Source of the DNA: Cytobacillus sp. S13-E01
Lineage (GTDB): Bacteria; Bacillota; Bacilli; Bacillales; Bacillaceae_L
NCBI RefSeq assembly: GCF_029193815.1
Contig: NZ_JARFVC010000003.1
Coordinates: 124,001 to 188,000 of the forward strand
Direction: 5' to 3'
Length of the DNA stretch: 64,000 nucleotides
Under the pieces are notes generated by a model. The model was not told the DNA's origin. It saw only the letters and a program-made list of their open reading frames with translations, and did no database searches. Numbering within the stretch: position 1 is the first letter of the stretch; each line of letters begins with the position of its first letter. Of the stretch, positions 34,051 to 43,735 are shown in pieces. The position numbers were made by a program, and so were the translations under genes.

Positions 34051-34256
34051 ATAAATAATCTAGCTGATTATTTAAGTAAAAGTTTATTTAGTTTTTCATT
34101 ATTTTCTACCAATTTTTTTATTCCCTAACGTATAATACTAAAATCTTTGTAAAAAAGATACTGTTTTTTTGTTGATTTCTAATGTAAATTTCTACTATTT
34201 TATTGGTTATTTCGACGACTTTGGTTTGATTGTGTCTTTTCCTGTCGTGTTCTGTT

Positions 34257-35136
34257 TTATTTTACGCTTTGGTGTACACTATTTGACAGGGCTTGATAGG
34301 TACTCCAACTTTTATTTTTTAATTCTATTTTAGATCGTCTTGTTAAAGTTGGACCAACTGAAACTTTTAAATCTCTGCCCTTAAGTTCATCAACAATTAA
34401 ATGTCCTTCTGTGCAATGCTCTATTCTTAAATCTAGATTAAACTCGTCAGCAAAACGGATCGCAGACATGATATCGTCGGCTCGGTGTGCGTGGATCCGG
34501 ACTGGAATCTCTCGTTTTAAAGCTTTTAGTATAGGTGTAACACGAAGGTCATTTTCACAATAATCGCCATTTTGAGCTTTATAAAATGCTTCACGTGCAT
34601 TCCCATAATGCCCATTCTTGTTAGCGATTCTTTGTTACCATGACTGTGGATTCTTTTTGGGTTTTCCCCAAGTGCAACCTTAAGTCCAGCAAGTGGTTGA
34701 ACTAGCATTTTCGTTATATTGCTTCCACTAGTTTTAATAACGGATGTTGTCCCACCAATTACATTAGAGCTACCCGGCATTATGTGAGCTGTTGTTATCC
34801 CATACCTTATTGCATCACCAAAGGCAGGATCAAGGGGATGAACACCATCCAAAGCACGTATATGTGGTGTGAGTGGTTCAATTGTTCAATTGTTTCATTA
34901 GCATCATTCCCTGCCCAACCGGTTCCTTCATCATATAATCCTAAATGGGTATGAACATCAATAAAACCAGGTAAAAGGTACTTTTCGTTACATTCGATTA
35001 CGGATGTTTCAGGCTTTGGTCTTAAATTGTAACCAATTTCTTTGATTTTTCCATCTACAACAAGTAAGTCAGCATTCACTTTTTTTGAAGAGGTAATTGG
35101 ATAAATAGTTGCATTTTTAAATAGTATCTCGGACAT
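34257..35136 (-). pseudogene. Amidohydrolase (imidazolonepropionase-like), frameshifted and truncated
   Basis: Three pieces of one gene. The first carries LLPGFIDVHTHLGLYDEGTG (metal-binding HTH motif). Then an 8-bp tandem duplication (CAATTGAA twice, near 34880) shifts the frame; the next piece continues PLTPHIRALDGVHPLDPAFG and GITTAHIMPGSSNVIGGTTS. At about 34605 a second shift follows GIMG; the correct reading NAREAFYKAQNGDY to RIHAHRADDIMSAI goes on to the third piece, RIEHCTEGHLIVDELK. The last ~100 residues of the fold (about 380 in total) are lost after 34257. Start ATG at 35136 has GGAG six bases before it. Confidence 0.85.
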
Positions 35137-35229
35137 GATAGGCTCCATTCAATATTTAAACGCTATTAATTTAATACAATGGCGTCTTTTCTGACCACTT
35201 AAGTAAAGAGCCATTTTAAAAAAATAATA

Positions 35230-36141
35230 CTATGATTTTAATATGTTTACTAGTGCTTCATCAAGGTTTTTATACAAAAATGAATAACCTTGCGACTGGA
35301 GCTTATGGGGTAATACCTTTTGTCCTTCTAGTACAAGTGTACTCATTTCGCCTAAGATTAATTGTAGTGCAAAGCTTGGTGCAGGAATCCAATGTGGTCT
35401 TTCTATAATCCGGCCAATTTGTCGTCCGAATTCCTTCATTCGCTTAGGTTCTGGCGCAGTTATATTGATAGGGCCATTAATTGACTGATTTGTAATTGCA
35501 AAATCAATCATTTTTACAACATCATCAATATGAACCCATGAAAGCCATTGATCCCCTGAGCCAACTGTACCTCCTATAAAAAACTTATAAGGTAGGACCA
35601 TTTTAGGTAATGCCCCTTCCTGATCGCCTAAAATAATTCCAAAGCGTGCAAATACACTTCGAACACCAAAATCTTCAGCTTTTCTTGCATGTTCTTCCCA
35701 AGTCTTAACAGTAGTGGCTAAGAAATCAGAACCGTACTTTGTTGATTCTTCAGTAAAGGAGTCATCTAATGAGGTACCATAAATCCCGATGGCACTTGCA
35801 TTGACTAATACTTCGGGTTTTCGGTTGAGCTTTGAAATAATATCTATAATAGCTTTAGTAGAACTAATTCTACTATTTAAAATGTCACTTTTTCTAGCTG
35901 CTGTCCATCTTCCACTGTTGATCGATTCTCCAGCGAGATTTACAATTGCGTCAATGTCTAATAGATATTTATCGGGCTTACTTTCTTTGTTCAGCCATTC
36001 TACGTAATGAAGATTATCGTGTGAGGTCTTCTTATTTGACGAGTCTCGAGTTAAAATAAAGATTGTATGGCCCTTTGTTAAAAGATGGTTAGTTAGGGCT
36101 GAACCCACAAACCCAGTTCCACCTGCAATAGCAATATTCAT
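35230..36141 (-). CDS. yfhF: TIGR01777-family NAD(P)-binding epimerase YfhF
   Basis: A 303-residue Rossmann-fold protein of the extended SDR type. GGTGFVGSAL at residues 7-16 binds the nucleotide; NLAGESINSGRW and LVNASAIGIYG are family hallmarks, and a DUF1731-like C-terminus ends ALVNILKS. The reaction is unknown; the family includes cell-division-inhibitor-like proteins. AGGAGGTTATTTA precedes the ATG. It is divergent from recX, as in B. subtilis. Confidence 0.88.
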   Translation of the reverse strand: MNIAIAGGTGFVGSALTNHLLTKGHTIFILTRDSSNKKTSHDNLHYVEWLNKESKPDKYLLDIDAIVNLAGESINSGRWTAARKSDILNSRISSTKAIIDIISKLNRKPEVLVNASAIGIYGTSLDDSFTEESTKYGSDFLATTVKTWEEHARKAEDFGVRSVFARFGIILGDQEGALPKMVLPYKFFIGGTVGSGDQWLSWVHIDDVVKMIDFAITNQSINGPINITAPEPKRMKEFGRQIGRIIERPHWIPAPSFALQLILGEMSTLVLEGQKVLPHKLQSQGYSFLYKNLDEALVNILKS

Positions 36142-36206
36142 TAAATAACCTCCTAGATAGGAATTTTCAAATAATCACAAATTTCACATAAAGTATGAGG
36201 TGAGTT

Positions 36207-37040
36207 ATGGCATATATTACAAAGGTTACCACACAACAGAAAAATACTGAACGGTACAATGTTTTTTTAGATTACGGTAAGGGTGAAGAATACGCTTTTA
36301 GTGTAGACCAAGATGTATTAGTAAAGTTTCAACTTAAGAAGGGGAAAGAACTAGATGAGTTGGATATTTCGGAAATCCAATTCGATGATGAAATTAAGAA
36401 GGCCTACAGTCTTGCGCTTACTTTTTTGTCATATCGTATGCGGTCGGAGAAGGAAATAGTCGCATATCTAAAGAAAAAGGAAGTGGCTGAACCAATTATC
36501 CCCAATATTATTAACAAATTAGTAACAAATAATTATGTTAATGATAAAGAGTTCGCAAATGCATATGTAAAAACACAAAAAAATACAACAACAAAAGGTC
36601 CAGGGGTAATAAAACAAGAGCTGCTTGAAAAAGGAATCAATCATAGTACCATTGAAGCCAGTTTAGAAGAATATGGTCAAGCATCACAAGTTGAAAGTGC
36701 AGTAAAGCTAGCTGAAAAAATGCTAAGACAATCCACGAAAATTTCCAAGCGGCAGCTTAAACAAAAAATAGAGGAAATGCTAATGCGTAAAGGATACCCA
36801 AGGGTGATCATTCAAATTGCACTTGAAGAAATAGTAAGTAATGAACCTGAAACTGAGGCAGAGGCAGAGGTAGACGAAGAATGGGAAGCACTTGAATACC
36901 AAGGACGAAAGGCTCATAATCGATTTAATAACTACAATGGCCGTGAATATGAACAAAAGATGAAACAAGCGTTATTTAGAAAAGGTTTTTCATTAGACCT
37001 GATTAGTAAATATATCGAGAAGGTCAGGGAAGAGGAGTAG
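36207..37040 (+). CDS. recX: Recombination regulator RecX
   Basis: A 277-residue protein that binds RecA and modulates filament growth. The middle repeats of three-helix modules are seen as FLSYRMRSEKEIVAYLKKKE, FANAYVKTQKNTTTKGPGVI and IQIALEEIVS. The N-terminal 60 residues are an extra region common in Bacillus RecX. An unusual glutamate-rich insert (ETEAEAEVDEEWEALEYQG) separates the last two modules. TATGAGGTGAGTT lies before the ATG. Confidence 0.9.
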   Translation: MAYITKVTTQQKNTERYNVFLDYGKGEEYAFSVDQDVLVKFQLKKGKELDELDISEIQFDDEIKKAYSLALTFLSYRMRSEKEIVAYLKKKEVAEPIIPNIINKLVTNNYVNDKEFANAYVKTQKNTTTKGPGVIKQELLEKGINHSTIEASLEEYGQASQVESAVKLAEKMLRQSTKISKRQLKQKIEEMLMRKGYPRVIIQIALEEIVSNEPETEAEAEVDEEWEALEYQGRKAHNRFNNYNGREYEQKMKQALFRKGFSLDLISKYIEKVREEE

Positions 37041-37167
37041 GGGGCTACTTCTCTTGTTTATTCCAAATTATTTTTCATAGATAAAATGAAAAGGTAGATA
37101 AAACATAAATATCAATACAACATGAATCGAATTAAAACCTAGTAGTCACACTACGATTAAATAAATT

Positions 37168-37836
37168 TTAAATAAAGATTTCAGGCTGTCCGTGATATTC
37201 ATTAATGATGACCGCTGCAATTTCTTCTGGCGATCGTAGTCTTGATTTTTCTTTAATATGTGTCTTGGCATTATCCCAAAAAGGAGTGTTCATCCCACCC
37301 ATATAAACAGCTGTGACTGAAACAGTCGAGCCCTCGAGTTCTTTAACCAAGCTTTCTGTGAATCCTCTTATCGCAAACTTGCTTGCAACATATACAGATT
37401 CGTTTACTTTGCCTTTTAGTCCCGCGGTTGAAATGATATTCATGACCTTTGCATGTTTGAGCGTCAAGAGGTGTGGAAGAAGCGCCTTTGTCATACCAAT
37501 TGTTCCTAAAATATTAGAACGTACCATTTCTTCTATGTGCAGATTTGATAATGAAGAAAGGCTACCAAAATGACCAACTCCGGCATTATTAATAAGGAAA
37601 GAAACCGAGTGTTTATTTAAGACGTTAGATATTACTTCTTCAACTTTAGTTATGTTGCTAACATCAACAGCATAACAGGTAGCATCACCACCACTCTTAT
37701 TTATCATTTCGTTAACTTCAAGTAATTTATCACTAGATCGACCAACTAAAACTACTTTGTTTCCTACTGCGGCATATTGAAGTGCCAGCTCTTTTCCTAA
37801 GCCTGAACCTGCCCCGGTAATTAGGACTGTATCCAA
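37168..37836 (-). CDS. Short-chain dehydrogenase/reductase
   Basis: A 222-residue NAD(P)-dependent oxidoreductase. TGAGSGLGKELA at 7-18 binds the cofactor, NNAGVGHFG follows at about 87, and the catalytic set is Ser (IISTAG), Tyr-x3-Lys (YVASK). The substrate is unknown. It is slightly shorter than the usual 250. GAAGGGAGGGGTTAATT gives the ribosome site. It sits in the yfh block between recX and yfhH, where B. subtilis has no such gene, so it is an insertion relative to that genome. Confidence 0.85.
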   Translation of the reverse strand: MDTVLITGAGSGLGKELALQYAAVGNKVVLVGRSSDKLLEVNEMINKSGGDATCYAVDVSNITKVEEVISNVLNKHSVSFLINNAGVGHFGSLSSLSNLHIEEMVRSNILGTIGMTKALLPHLLTLKHAKVMNIISTAGLKGKVNESVYVASKFAIRGFTESLVKELEGSTVSVTAVYMGGMNTPFWDNAKTHIKEKSRLRSPEEIAAVIINEYHGQPEIFI

Positions 37837-38022
37837 ATTAACCCCTCCCTTCTAAGATAAGGTCCCTTTGATTTATGTAGTATGTAATAATAAAGTTCTA
37901 TACCAAAAAGCTTTATATAAAGTAAGTATAAACCTTCCTCAATAATTAGCATAGTAAACAGATATTCTTTATAATAGATTTTAGAAGATGACATCAAAAG
38001 ATGTACTGGAGTGAAGAATAGG

Positions 38023-38340
38023 ATGCAAGAAAAAAGGTATAGTCAAATGACGGAATTTGAGTTAAAGCAGGAAATTGCACTACTTACAGAAAAAGCACGC
38101 AAAGCAGAACAGTTAGGTATTGTGAATGAATATGCAGTATTAGAAAGAAAAGTAGTAATGGCTAAGGCCTATTTATTAAACCCAGACGACTTCAAACCAG
38201 GACAGTCTTATGAAATTGAGAGTGATCCAGGTAGTTACTTTTCAATTGTTTATTTAAATGGTGTATTTGCATGGGGGCATCGCAAGGGAAATGAGAAGGG
38301 TGAGGAAGAAGCATTACCTATATCGATGCTAGTGAAATAA
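38023..38340 (+). CDS. yfhH: YfhH-family protein (DUF1811)
   Basis: A 105-residue protein. The N-terminal half is a helical hairpin (KRYSQMTEFELKQEIALLTE) and the C-terminal half is an SH3-like barrel ending YLNGVFAWGHRKGNEKGEEE, the DUF1811 pattern. Function unknown. The ATG at 38023 is favoured by homology of the start; an in-frame GTG four codons earlier overlaps GGAG. A terminator follows. Confidence 0.85.
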   Translation: MQEKRYSQMTEFELKQEIALLTEKARKAEQLGIVNEYAVLERKVVMAKAYLLNPDDFKPGQSYEIESDPGSYFSIVYLNGVFAWGHRKGNEKGEEEALPISMLVK

Positions 38341-38352
38341 TACAGGGAAAAA

Positions 38353-38379
38353 GGATAAGCTAGGGAGCCTAGCTTATCC
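38353..38379. terminator. Perfect 12-bp hairpin between yfhH and a leftward small gene
   Basis: GGATAAGCTAGG pairs with CCTAGCTTATCC around GAG. On the minus strand TTTTT follows, so it is best as a leftward terminator, and it may also end yfhH. Confidence 0.8.
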
Positions 38380-38397
38380 AATTACAGATTGACCAGA

Positions 38398-38458
38398 TGT
38401 TTTAGTAACTAACTTGGGCGCAAGCGTCTTCTGGCCGATAAGTGGCGCCCTGCACATA
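38398..38458 (+). repeat. Decayed mini copy of the modular repeat family
   Basis: TTTTAGTAACTAACTTGGGC then CGATAAGTGGCGCCCTGCAC keeps both ends of the element in order, without the central hairpin. It lies just beyond the stop of the leftward small gene at 38464. Confidence 0.5.
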
Positions 38459-38463
38459 TCTTG

Positions 38464-38625
38464 TTAAGATCGTTTTCTTGTTTGGTTCTCAAGGATAATG
38501 AGGTTTTGAGTTTGTTTTGTTTCCCCATTTACTTGTGCCCAAGAGTGTTTTGGGTTTGCCCAGGCTTGCTGAAATGGATTTGAGTAAAGATTATCATAAA
38601 ACTTCTTCTTCGTATGTTTACCCAA
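38464..38625 (-). CDS. YpzG-like small protein
   Basis: A 53-residue frame starting with TTG, eight bases after AGGAGG: MGKHTKKKFYDNLYSNPFQQ, then AWANPKHSWAQVNGETKQTQ and a basic end QTRKRS. The NPKH...QVNGET pattern is what I remember of the YpzG family of spore formers; the assignment is tentative. It lies 62 bp after sspK in the same direction. Confidence 0.6.
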   Translation of the reverse strand: MGKHTKKKFYDNLYSNPFQQAWANPKHSWAQVNGETKQTQNLIILENQTRKRS

Positions 38626-38687
38626 TCGAAGCACCTCCTGATAATGTTAACCATTATTGGATGTTAAAGAAGTATCTTTATCTCTAA

Positions 38688-38852
38688 TTACAAATGATCG
38701 TTACGCTGACCAGAGGCTCTCATTCGTTCCTGTGGATGAGTGTTGATCGTTCCATCTGCTCTTCTAGAAGCATACTCAGCTTTAGCTCGTGGTTCACCTT
38801 CAAATTTGTTATTGTTTTGATTAGGGAAACCTCTTTCTTTATTTCTAACCAT
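38688..38852 (-). CDS. sspK: Small acid-soluble spore protein K
   Basis: A 54-residue minor spore protein, [20 protein letters not shown], then [20 protein letters not shown]. This is the SspK pattern. Such proteins are made in the forespore and degraded on germination. AGGAGGAATACTCT precedes the ATG. Its place between yfhH and yfhJ agrees with B. subtilis, where the order is slightly different. Confidence 0.85.
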   Translation of the reverse strand: MVRNKERGFPNQNNNKFEGEPRAKAEYASRRADGTINTHPQERMRASGQRNDHL

Positions 38853-38993
38853 AGAGTATTCCTCCTAAAACAAAAGTATCGTGTAAGAAAATAGGTTTTA
38901 TTTTCAAACACGTAGTAATAGTATGGTTTTTTCTAGAGTCAATATGTATAGCTGTTAACGTGAAATATTCCCAAGTAGGAGGTGTTGAATAAA

Positions 38994-39263
38994 ATGAATG
39001 ATTATTATGAGCGTCTAACGTCCTATTTACTTGAAAAGAATGAAAGTTTATCTTATGCTCAAGCAAAAACGTGGGTTGAGGTATTGTGGGATGATTTTGA
39101 AACTTCTTATGCAAAAGCAGGGTATCAATATAAAGGAAAAGAAATGACTGAAAAAATCGTTACACAATGGATTGACCACTATGGGTCAAGGCTACACGAG
39201 TTTGTCACAAACAATCCAAAATATAAACATTTATTAAATCAAGATGATTATTTACAGCATTAA
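38994..39263 (+). CDS. yfhJ: YfhJ-family protein (WVELL domain)
   Basis: An 89-residue acidic, helical protein, MNDYYERLTSYLLEKNESLS with TWVEVLWDDFETSYAKAGYQ, the WVELL-type motif of YfhJ. Function unknown. AGGAGG lies 11 bases before the ATG; two in-frame non-ATG starts overlap the ribosome site and are less likely. A terminator follows directly. Confidence 0.8.
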   Translation: MNDYYERLTSYLLEKNESLSYAQAKTWVEVLWDDFETSYAKAGYQYKGKEMTEKIVTQWIDHYGSRLHEFVTNNPKYKHLLNQDDYLQH

Positions 39264-39290
39264 GGCGGTGGTTAAAACCATCGCCTTTTT
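39262..39290 (+). terminator. Terminator of yfhJ
   Basis: AAGGCGGTGGTT pairs with AACCATCGCCTT, followed by TTTTT. It overlaps the stop codon. Confidence 0.9.
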
Positions 39291-39295
39291 AGAAA

Positions 39296-39354
39296 GATAA
39301 GAAAAATTTGTACCAAGTTTTAGTGTCTAGCTCCGGGCGCCCTGCGCTTTTGTT
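39296..39354 (+). repeat. Mini copy of the modular repeat family
   Basis: GATAAGAAAAATTTGTACC, then AGTTTTAGTGTCTAGCTCC joins directly to GGGCGCCCTGCGCTTTTGTT. This is the left flank and right end of the long element with the whole centre removed between the two GGCGCC blocks. Confidence 0.75.
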
Positions 39355-39363
39355 CGTAAGGTA

Positions 39364-40344
39364 TTATCCAGGTATTAATTCCAACTTTTTCCGAAGTTTT
39401 TCTTCACTAAAAATCCATCCCGTATACGAGCTTAAGATAGCTAGATCTTGGTCAAGCTTTACTACAGCTACAAATGGGTAATGACCTTTACTGCGGTATC
39501 GTAAGTCAATAAACCTGACCTCATAGTGATCATCATATTCATCAACTTCCCACCTATATACAGGTGAAAAGGATAAGAAAGCTGCGACATTTTTATCCTT
39601 GACAGCTGCTTTGAAAACTGGAGTTTCTGGAAGAGCACAGTTACTAAATTTATCATGAATGATAATTTCGTTGTTTTTTGCTCTAGCGACATAAAAATAT
39701 GAATCCGATTTAACAGCAATATGCCACTGATTAAATCTAAATGTTGGTGAGATGATAATTTCTTTCGTACCGGGAATTTTTTCTTTGACAGCATTCGTCA
39801 CATTTCCTCTTAATTTAAAACGAATGATATAATAAATAAACAGAATGAAATAAATCGTAATAAACGTTAAGCCCGGATGAGCACCATTGCTCCATATAAT
39901 GATACCAACGACATGCATGAAAAATATGAATGGATCAAATGTATTAATTACTCCTAATGCAACCCATTTTTTTGAGAAAGGCCTTAATGCTTGAGTGCCA
40001 TAAGCGTTAAAAATGTCGACAAAAACATGAAGGATAACACCGATGAATGTCCAAATCCATAGGTGGAACAAATTTGCGGTTGGTACAAAATAATAAATCG
40101 CTCCTGTAATAAGTATCGACCATATTAAGATTGCTGGGATCGAATGGGTAATTCCACGATGATTCCGAATATATTGGGCATTATTTCGCAATTTTAGGAT
40201 GGTATCTAAGTCTGGTGCTTGTGAGCCAATAATGGCACCAAACATCACAGCACTAGTGGTTGCAGGATCGGCTGTTACCACCGGATCGAGTGTAGCAATG
40301 CCACCAAGAGCAAGGCCCATGACAATATGAGTACCAGTGTCCAA
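39364..40344 (-). CDS. yfhP: YfhP-family membrane metal-dependent hydrolase
   Basis: A 326-residue membrane protein of the DUF457/YdjM group. A histidine/aspartate cluster in DTGTHIVMGLALGG, GSQAPDLDTILKL and NHRGITHSIP marks the metal site in the membrane part (five to six helices up to about residue 180); the C-terminal 150 residues are soluble. Target unknown. The TTG start at 40344 has AAGGAGG eight bases before it; 16 upstream codons contain that site. B. subtilis YfhP starts at the same place. Confidence 0.82.
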   Translation of the reverse strand: MDTGTHIVMGLALGGIATLDPVVTADPATTSAVMFGAIIGSQAPDLDTILKLRNNAQYIRNHRGITHSIPAILIWSILITGAIYYFVPTANLFHLWIWTFIGVILHVFVDIFNAYGTQALRPFSKKWVALGVINTFDPFIFFMHVVGIIIWSNGAHPGLTFITIYFILFIYYIIRFKLRGNVTNAVKEKIPGTKEIIISPTFRFNQWHIAVKSDSYFYVARAKNNEIIIHDKFSNCALPETPVFKAAVKDKNVAAFLSFSPVYRWEVDEYDDHYEVRFIDLRYRSKGHYPFVAVVKLDQDLAILSSYTGWIFSEEKLRKKLELIPG

Positions 40345-40437
40345 GGAATCAACCTCCTTACTGAATCGTTTAGCGATTTCAACTTTTCTCATTTAATTTA
40401 TCCAAGATTCATTTTTTTAAAAGGGGAGTAAGAAAAT

Positions 40438-40746
40438 ATGTCAAAGGAAATTCAAATTTTTATTGAATATAATATTAAAAGTTCTGTTCATTATGAGTAT
40501 GAAAAGTTAATGCAAAATGTGATACCAATGCTTTCTGAGTTCGGTGCTGAGAAAATTGAATGGTATTTGGCATCGAAACAGAGGTATATTGAAATATTTA
40601 GAGTACCAACGGAAGCTCATTTTTACGCTCTAAAAAAATTACGTACTTCAAAACATCACACTATATTTAAGAACTTTGATGAATTGGTTGAAGGTGGGTC
40701 CGAAACCATTAAATATTGGGCGTTAAGGAACGTTTCTGCCATTTGA
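40438..40746 (+). CDS. Conserved hypothetical protein beside mutY
   Basis: A 102-residue soluble protein, IQIFIEYNIKSSVHYEYEKL and EKIEWYLASKQRYIEIFRVP. The alternating hydrophobic strands with a helix between them resemble a small ferredoxin-like (dimeric barrel) fold, but I cannot name the family. AAAAGGGGAGTAAGAAAAT precedes the ATG. It is 24 bp before mutY and probably cotranscribed. Confidence 0.65.
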   Translation: MSKEIQIFIEYNIKSSVHYEYEKLMQNVIPMLSEFGAEKIEWYLASKQRYIEIFRVPTEAHFYALKKLRTSKHHTIFKNFDELVEGGSETIKYWALRNVSAI

Positions 40747-40770
40747 CATTACACCTTGGAGGCTTTTCAT

Positions 40771-41871
40771 ATGAAACACAACACTACAGATAGACTAGTC
40801 AATTTTGATATACAAGCATTTCAAGCTGATCTAATCGACTGGTATGACAAAGAGCAACGTGATCTCCCTTGGAGAAAAGATAGGGATCCGTATAAAGTTT
40901 GGGTTTCTGAAATTATGCTACAACAAACACGTGTGGATACGGTTATTCCTTATTTTAACAGGTTCATAACGGAATTTCCAACATTAGAAAGCCTCGCCGA
41001 TGCTGATGAAGAGAGAGTATTAAAAGCATGGGAGGGCCTTGGTTATTATTCTAGGGTGAGAAATTTACAGGCTGGGGTTAAAGAAGTAAAAGCGTCCTAT
41101 CACAGTAAGGTTCCAAATACACCTGACGAAATATCAAAATTAAAAGGTGTTGGACCCTATACGACTGGTGCGATTTTGAGCATTGCATATGGGGTTCCAG
41201 AACCTGCTGTTGATGGAAATGTGATGAGGGTGCTATCAAGAATTTTATCGATTTGGAATGATATTGCAAAGGTTAAAACTAGACAGCTTTTTGAAGGTAT
41301 CGTTCGAGAAATTATTTCTAAAGACAACCCTTCCCATTTTAACCAGGCACTGATGGAACTAGGTGCACTAATATGTGTTCCAGGAAAGCCTGCATGTCTG
41401 CTCTGTCCAGTTCAACAACACTGTAGGGCTTTCAGGGAAGGTGTCCAAGCGGAGCTTCCTGTAAAAAGTAAAAAGAAAGCACCAAGACCACTTTCGATGT
41501 CTGCAGCTGTAATACTTGATGATTCTGGTAAGATTTTAATTCACAAAAGACCAAGTAAAGGATTGCTAGCAAATTTGTGGGAGTTTCCCAATCATGAAAG
41601 TGTTGTAGAATTCAATACACAAAAGCAGCAATTGAGTGAATTTTTAAAAGAGGAACATAGCATAGACGTAAAACTATCAACTCAATTTACCACAATTCAG
41701 CATATTTTTTCCCATTTAGTCTGGAACATTTCAGTCTTTGAAGGGACTTTGATTGGTGGGTTTGAAGATCAAGAAGATTTTAAATTAGTGACACGCAGTG
41801 AGTTAGAGACTTATGCGTTTCCTGTATCACATCAAAAAATATTTAAGGACTTTCTTAAAGTAATGAATTGA
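40771..41871 (+). CDS. mutY: A/G-specific adenine glycosylase MutY
   Basis: A 366-residue DNA-repair enzyme that removes adenine mispaired with 8-oxoguanine. Helix-hairpin-helix [12 protein letters not shown] with the catalytic Asp in [16 protein letters not shown], the 4Fe-4S loop C-x6-C-x2-C-x5-C ([17 protein letters not shown]), and a C-terminal NUDIX-like 8-oxoG recognition domain ([20 protein letters not shown]). The ATG at 40771 follows TTGGAGGCTTTTCAT; the track-like TTG five codons before belongs to the ribosome site. A terminator follows. Confidence 0.93.
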   Translation: MKHNTTDRLVNFDIQAFQADLIDWYDKEQRDLPWRKDRDPYKVWVSEIMLQQTRVDTVIPYFNRFITEFPTLESLADADEERVLKAWEGLGYYSRVRNLQAGVKEVKASYHSKVPNTPDEISKLKGVGPYTTGAILSIAYGVPEPAVDGNVMRVLSRILSIWNDIAKVKTRQLFEGIVREIISKDNPSHFNQALMELGALICVPGKPACLLCPVQQHCRAFREGVQAELPVKSKKKAPRPLSMSAAVILDDSGKILIHKRPSKGLLANLWEFPNHESVVEFNTQKQQLSEFLKEEHSIDVKLSTQFTTIQHIFSHLVWNISVFEGTLIGGFEDQEDFKLVTRSELETYAFPVSHQKIFKDFLKVMN

Positions 41872-41880
41872 TATGGTATT

Positions 41881-41913
41881 CATCCCCCATGCCTAAATAG
41901 TAAATGGGGGATG
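41881..41913. terminator. Terminator of mutY
   Basis: CATCCCCCAT pairs with ATGGGGGATG around 13 bases. T-rich flank is weak, but the stem is perfect. Confidence 0.7.
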
Positions 41914-42023
41914 AAAAGTGGAAGAACGGGTTCTATTTATTCCTTCGGGGACTAGGAAAATAAGCTAGAATAGGGCATGTAAGTGTCATACATCGTTTAC
42001 AAGAGCGCCCCTATACTAGCGGA

Positions 42024-42248
42024 TTAATCATAGGAAACTCTAGTGCCATGTGTATAATCTGCATCGTGTTGATTTAAGCCACCTCTTGCTTCAATTTCCT
42101 CAATAATCTCTCGGTGAAGTGATTGTCCTTCAGCATTTAAATATGGCACAACCTGCTGAAGTGAATGGTGATAAAACATTAGTTCACTATCTTTCCAGTC
42201 TGTCTTTGACATCATCGTCAATTCTGTCATATCACGACCTACATACAT
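42024..42248 (-). CDS. yfhS: YfhS-family small protein
   Basis: A 74-residue protein, MYVGRDMTELTMMSKTDWKD and EGQSLHREIIEEIEARGGLN, ending DYTHGTRVSYD. It matches YfhS in length and place between mutY and fabL; YfhS is linked to spore formation in B. subtilis by mutant screens. AGGAGGTTATTAT precedes the ATG. Confidence 0.8.
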   Translation of the reverse strand: MYVGRDMTELTMMSKTDWKDSELMFYHHSLQQVVPYLNAEGQSLHREIIEEIEARGGLNQHDADYTHGTRVSYD

Positions 42249-42324
42249 ATAATAACCTCCTTACTACTATGTAACCATTAGTTTCTGATACAATAACAAT
42301 GTCTATACTTAAAAATCAATTTAA

Positions 42325-43113
<789 letters not shown>

Positions 43114-43192
43114 AGTATTAAAAAAATAAATTATTTTTTACGGATAAAGTTATCACCTCTGGGACAAATTAATTTTCGTGGAGGTGATTACA

Positions 43193-43486
43193 ATGGCAAA
43201 CCAACAACAACCAAACAAATCTTCTGCTGGTACTAACATCCAGCAAGTAAGACAACAAAACGCTCAATCACAAGGTGGAGCTGGTCAATTCGGCACAGAA
43301 TTCGCTAGTGAAACAAACGCTCAAGAAGTAAGACGTCAAAATGCTCAATCTGCACAGGGTGGAGCACAAGGCGGAGCACAAGGTGGAGCTGGTCAATTCG
43401 GAACAGAATTTGCTAGTGAAACGAATGCTCAAGAAGTAAGACGCCAAAACCAACAAAGCCAAAATAAAAAAGGCCAAAATTCATAA
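43193..43486 (+). CDS. sspE: Gamma-type small acid-soluble spore protein SspE
   Basis: A 97-residue spore storage protein rich in Q, N, A and G, with the two characteristic repeats GGAGQFGTEFASETNAQEVR (residues about 29-48 and 67-86). The FGTEFAS segments are GPR protease sites used at germination. Three GGAQ units between the repeats look like a local expansion. GGAGGTGATTACA is an almost perfect ribosome site, as expected of this abundant protein. Forespore sigma-G control is known for the family; the promoter was not placed. Confidence 0.92.
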   Translation: MANQQQPNKSSAGTNIQQVRQQNAQSQGGAGQFGTEFASETNAQEVRRQNAQSAQGGAQGGAQGGAGQFGTEFASETNAQEVRRQNQQSQNKKGQNS

Positions 43487-43502
43487 TTTAGGCCTTACCC
43501 AA

Positions 43503-43543
43503 GGAAAGCACTTCTTATCTTATGATAAGGAGTGCTTTCTTGT
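43503..43543 (+). terminator. Terminator of sspE
   Basis: GAAAGCACTTCTTATC pairs with GATAAGGAGTGCTTTC around TTAT, followed by TTGTTG. Confidence 0.85.
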
Positions 43544-43544
43544 T

Positions 43545-43735
43545 GTTTAGGAAATTATAAAATTTTAAGGTTGTGTATAACTTCGAGTCTTTGTCTATCT
43601 ACGTCCAGCTCCAGGCGCCACCCGGCTCTATGGTATAAGCCAAGCCCTTCCCGAAGGCAAAAAACGCCTTCAGTCAGGGCTCGGCTTATGCTTGTCGCCG
43701 ATAGGCGGACGCCCTGCGCTTTTCTTAAAAGATAA
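43545..43735 (+). repeat. Modular repeat, long copy with type I stem
   Basis: Left flank AAGGTTGTGTATAACTTCG and TCTATCTACGTC, shared only with the copy at 54205. Then AGCTCCAGGCGCC, TATAAGCC, the hairpin AGCCCTTCCCGAAGGC with GCCTTCAGTCAGGGCT, CTTATGCTTGTCGCC, and GGACGCCCTGCGCTTTTCTT. First of a tandem pair. The 570-bp gap 43487-44056 holds only these repeats and the sspE terminator. Frames inside are not genes. Confidence 0.9.
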
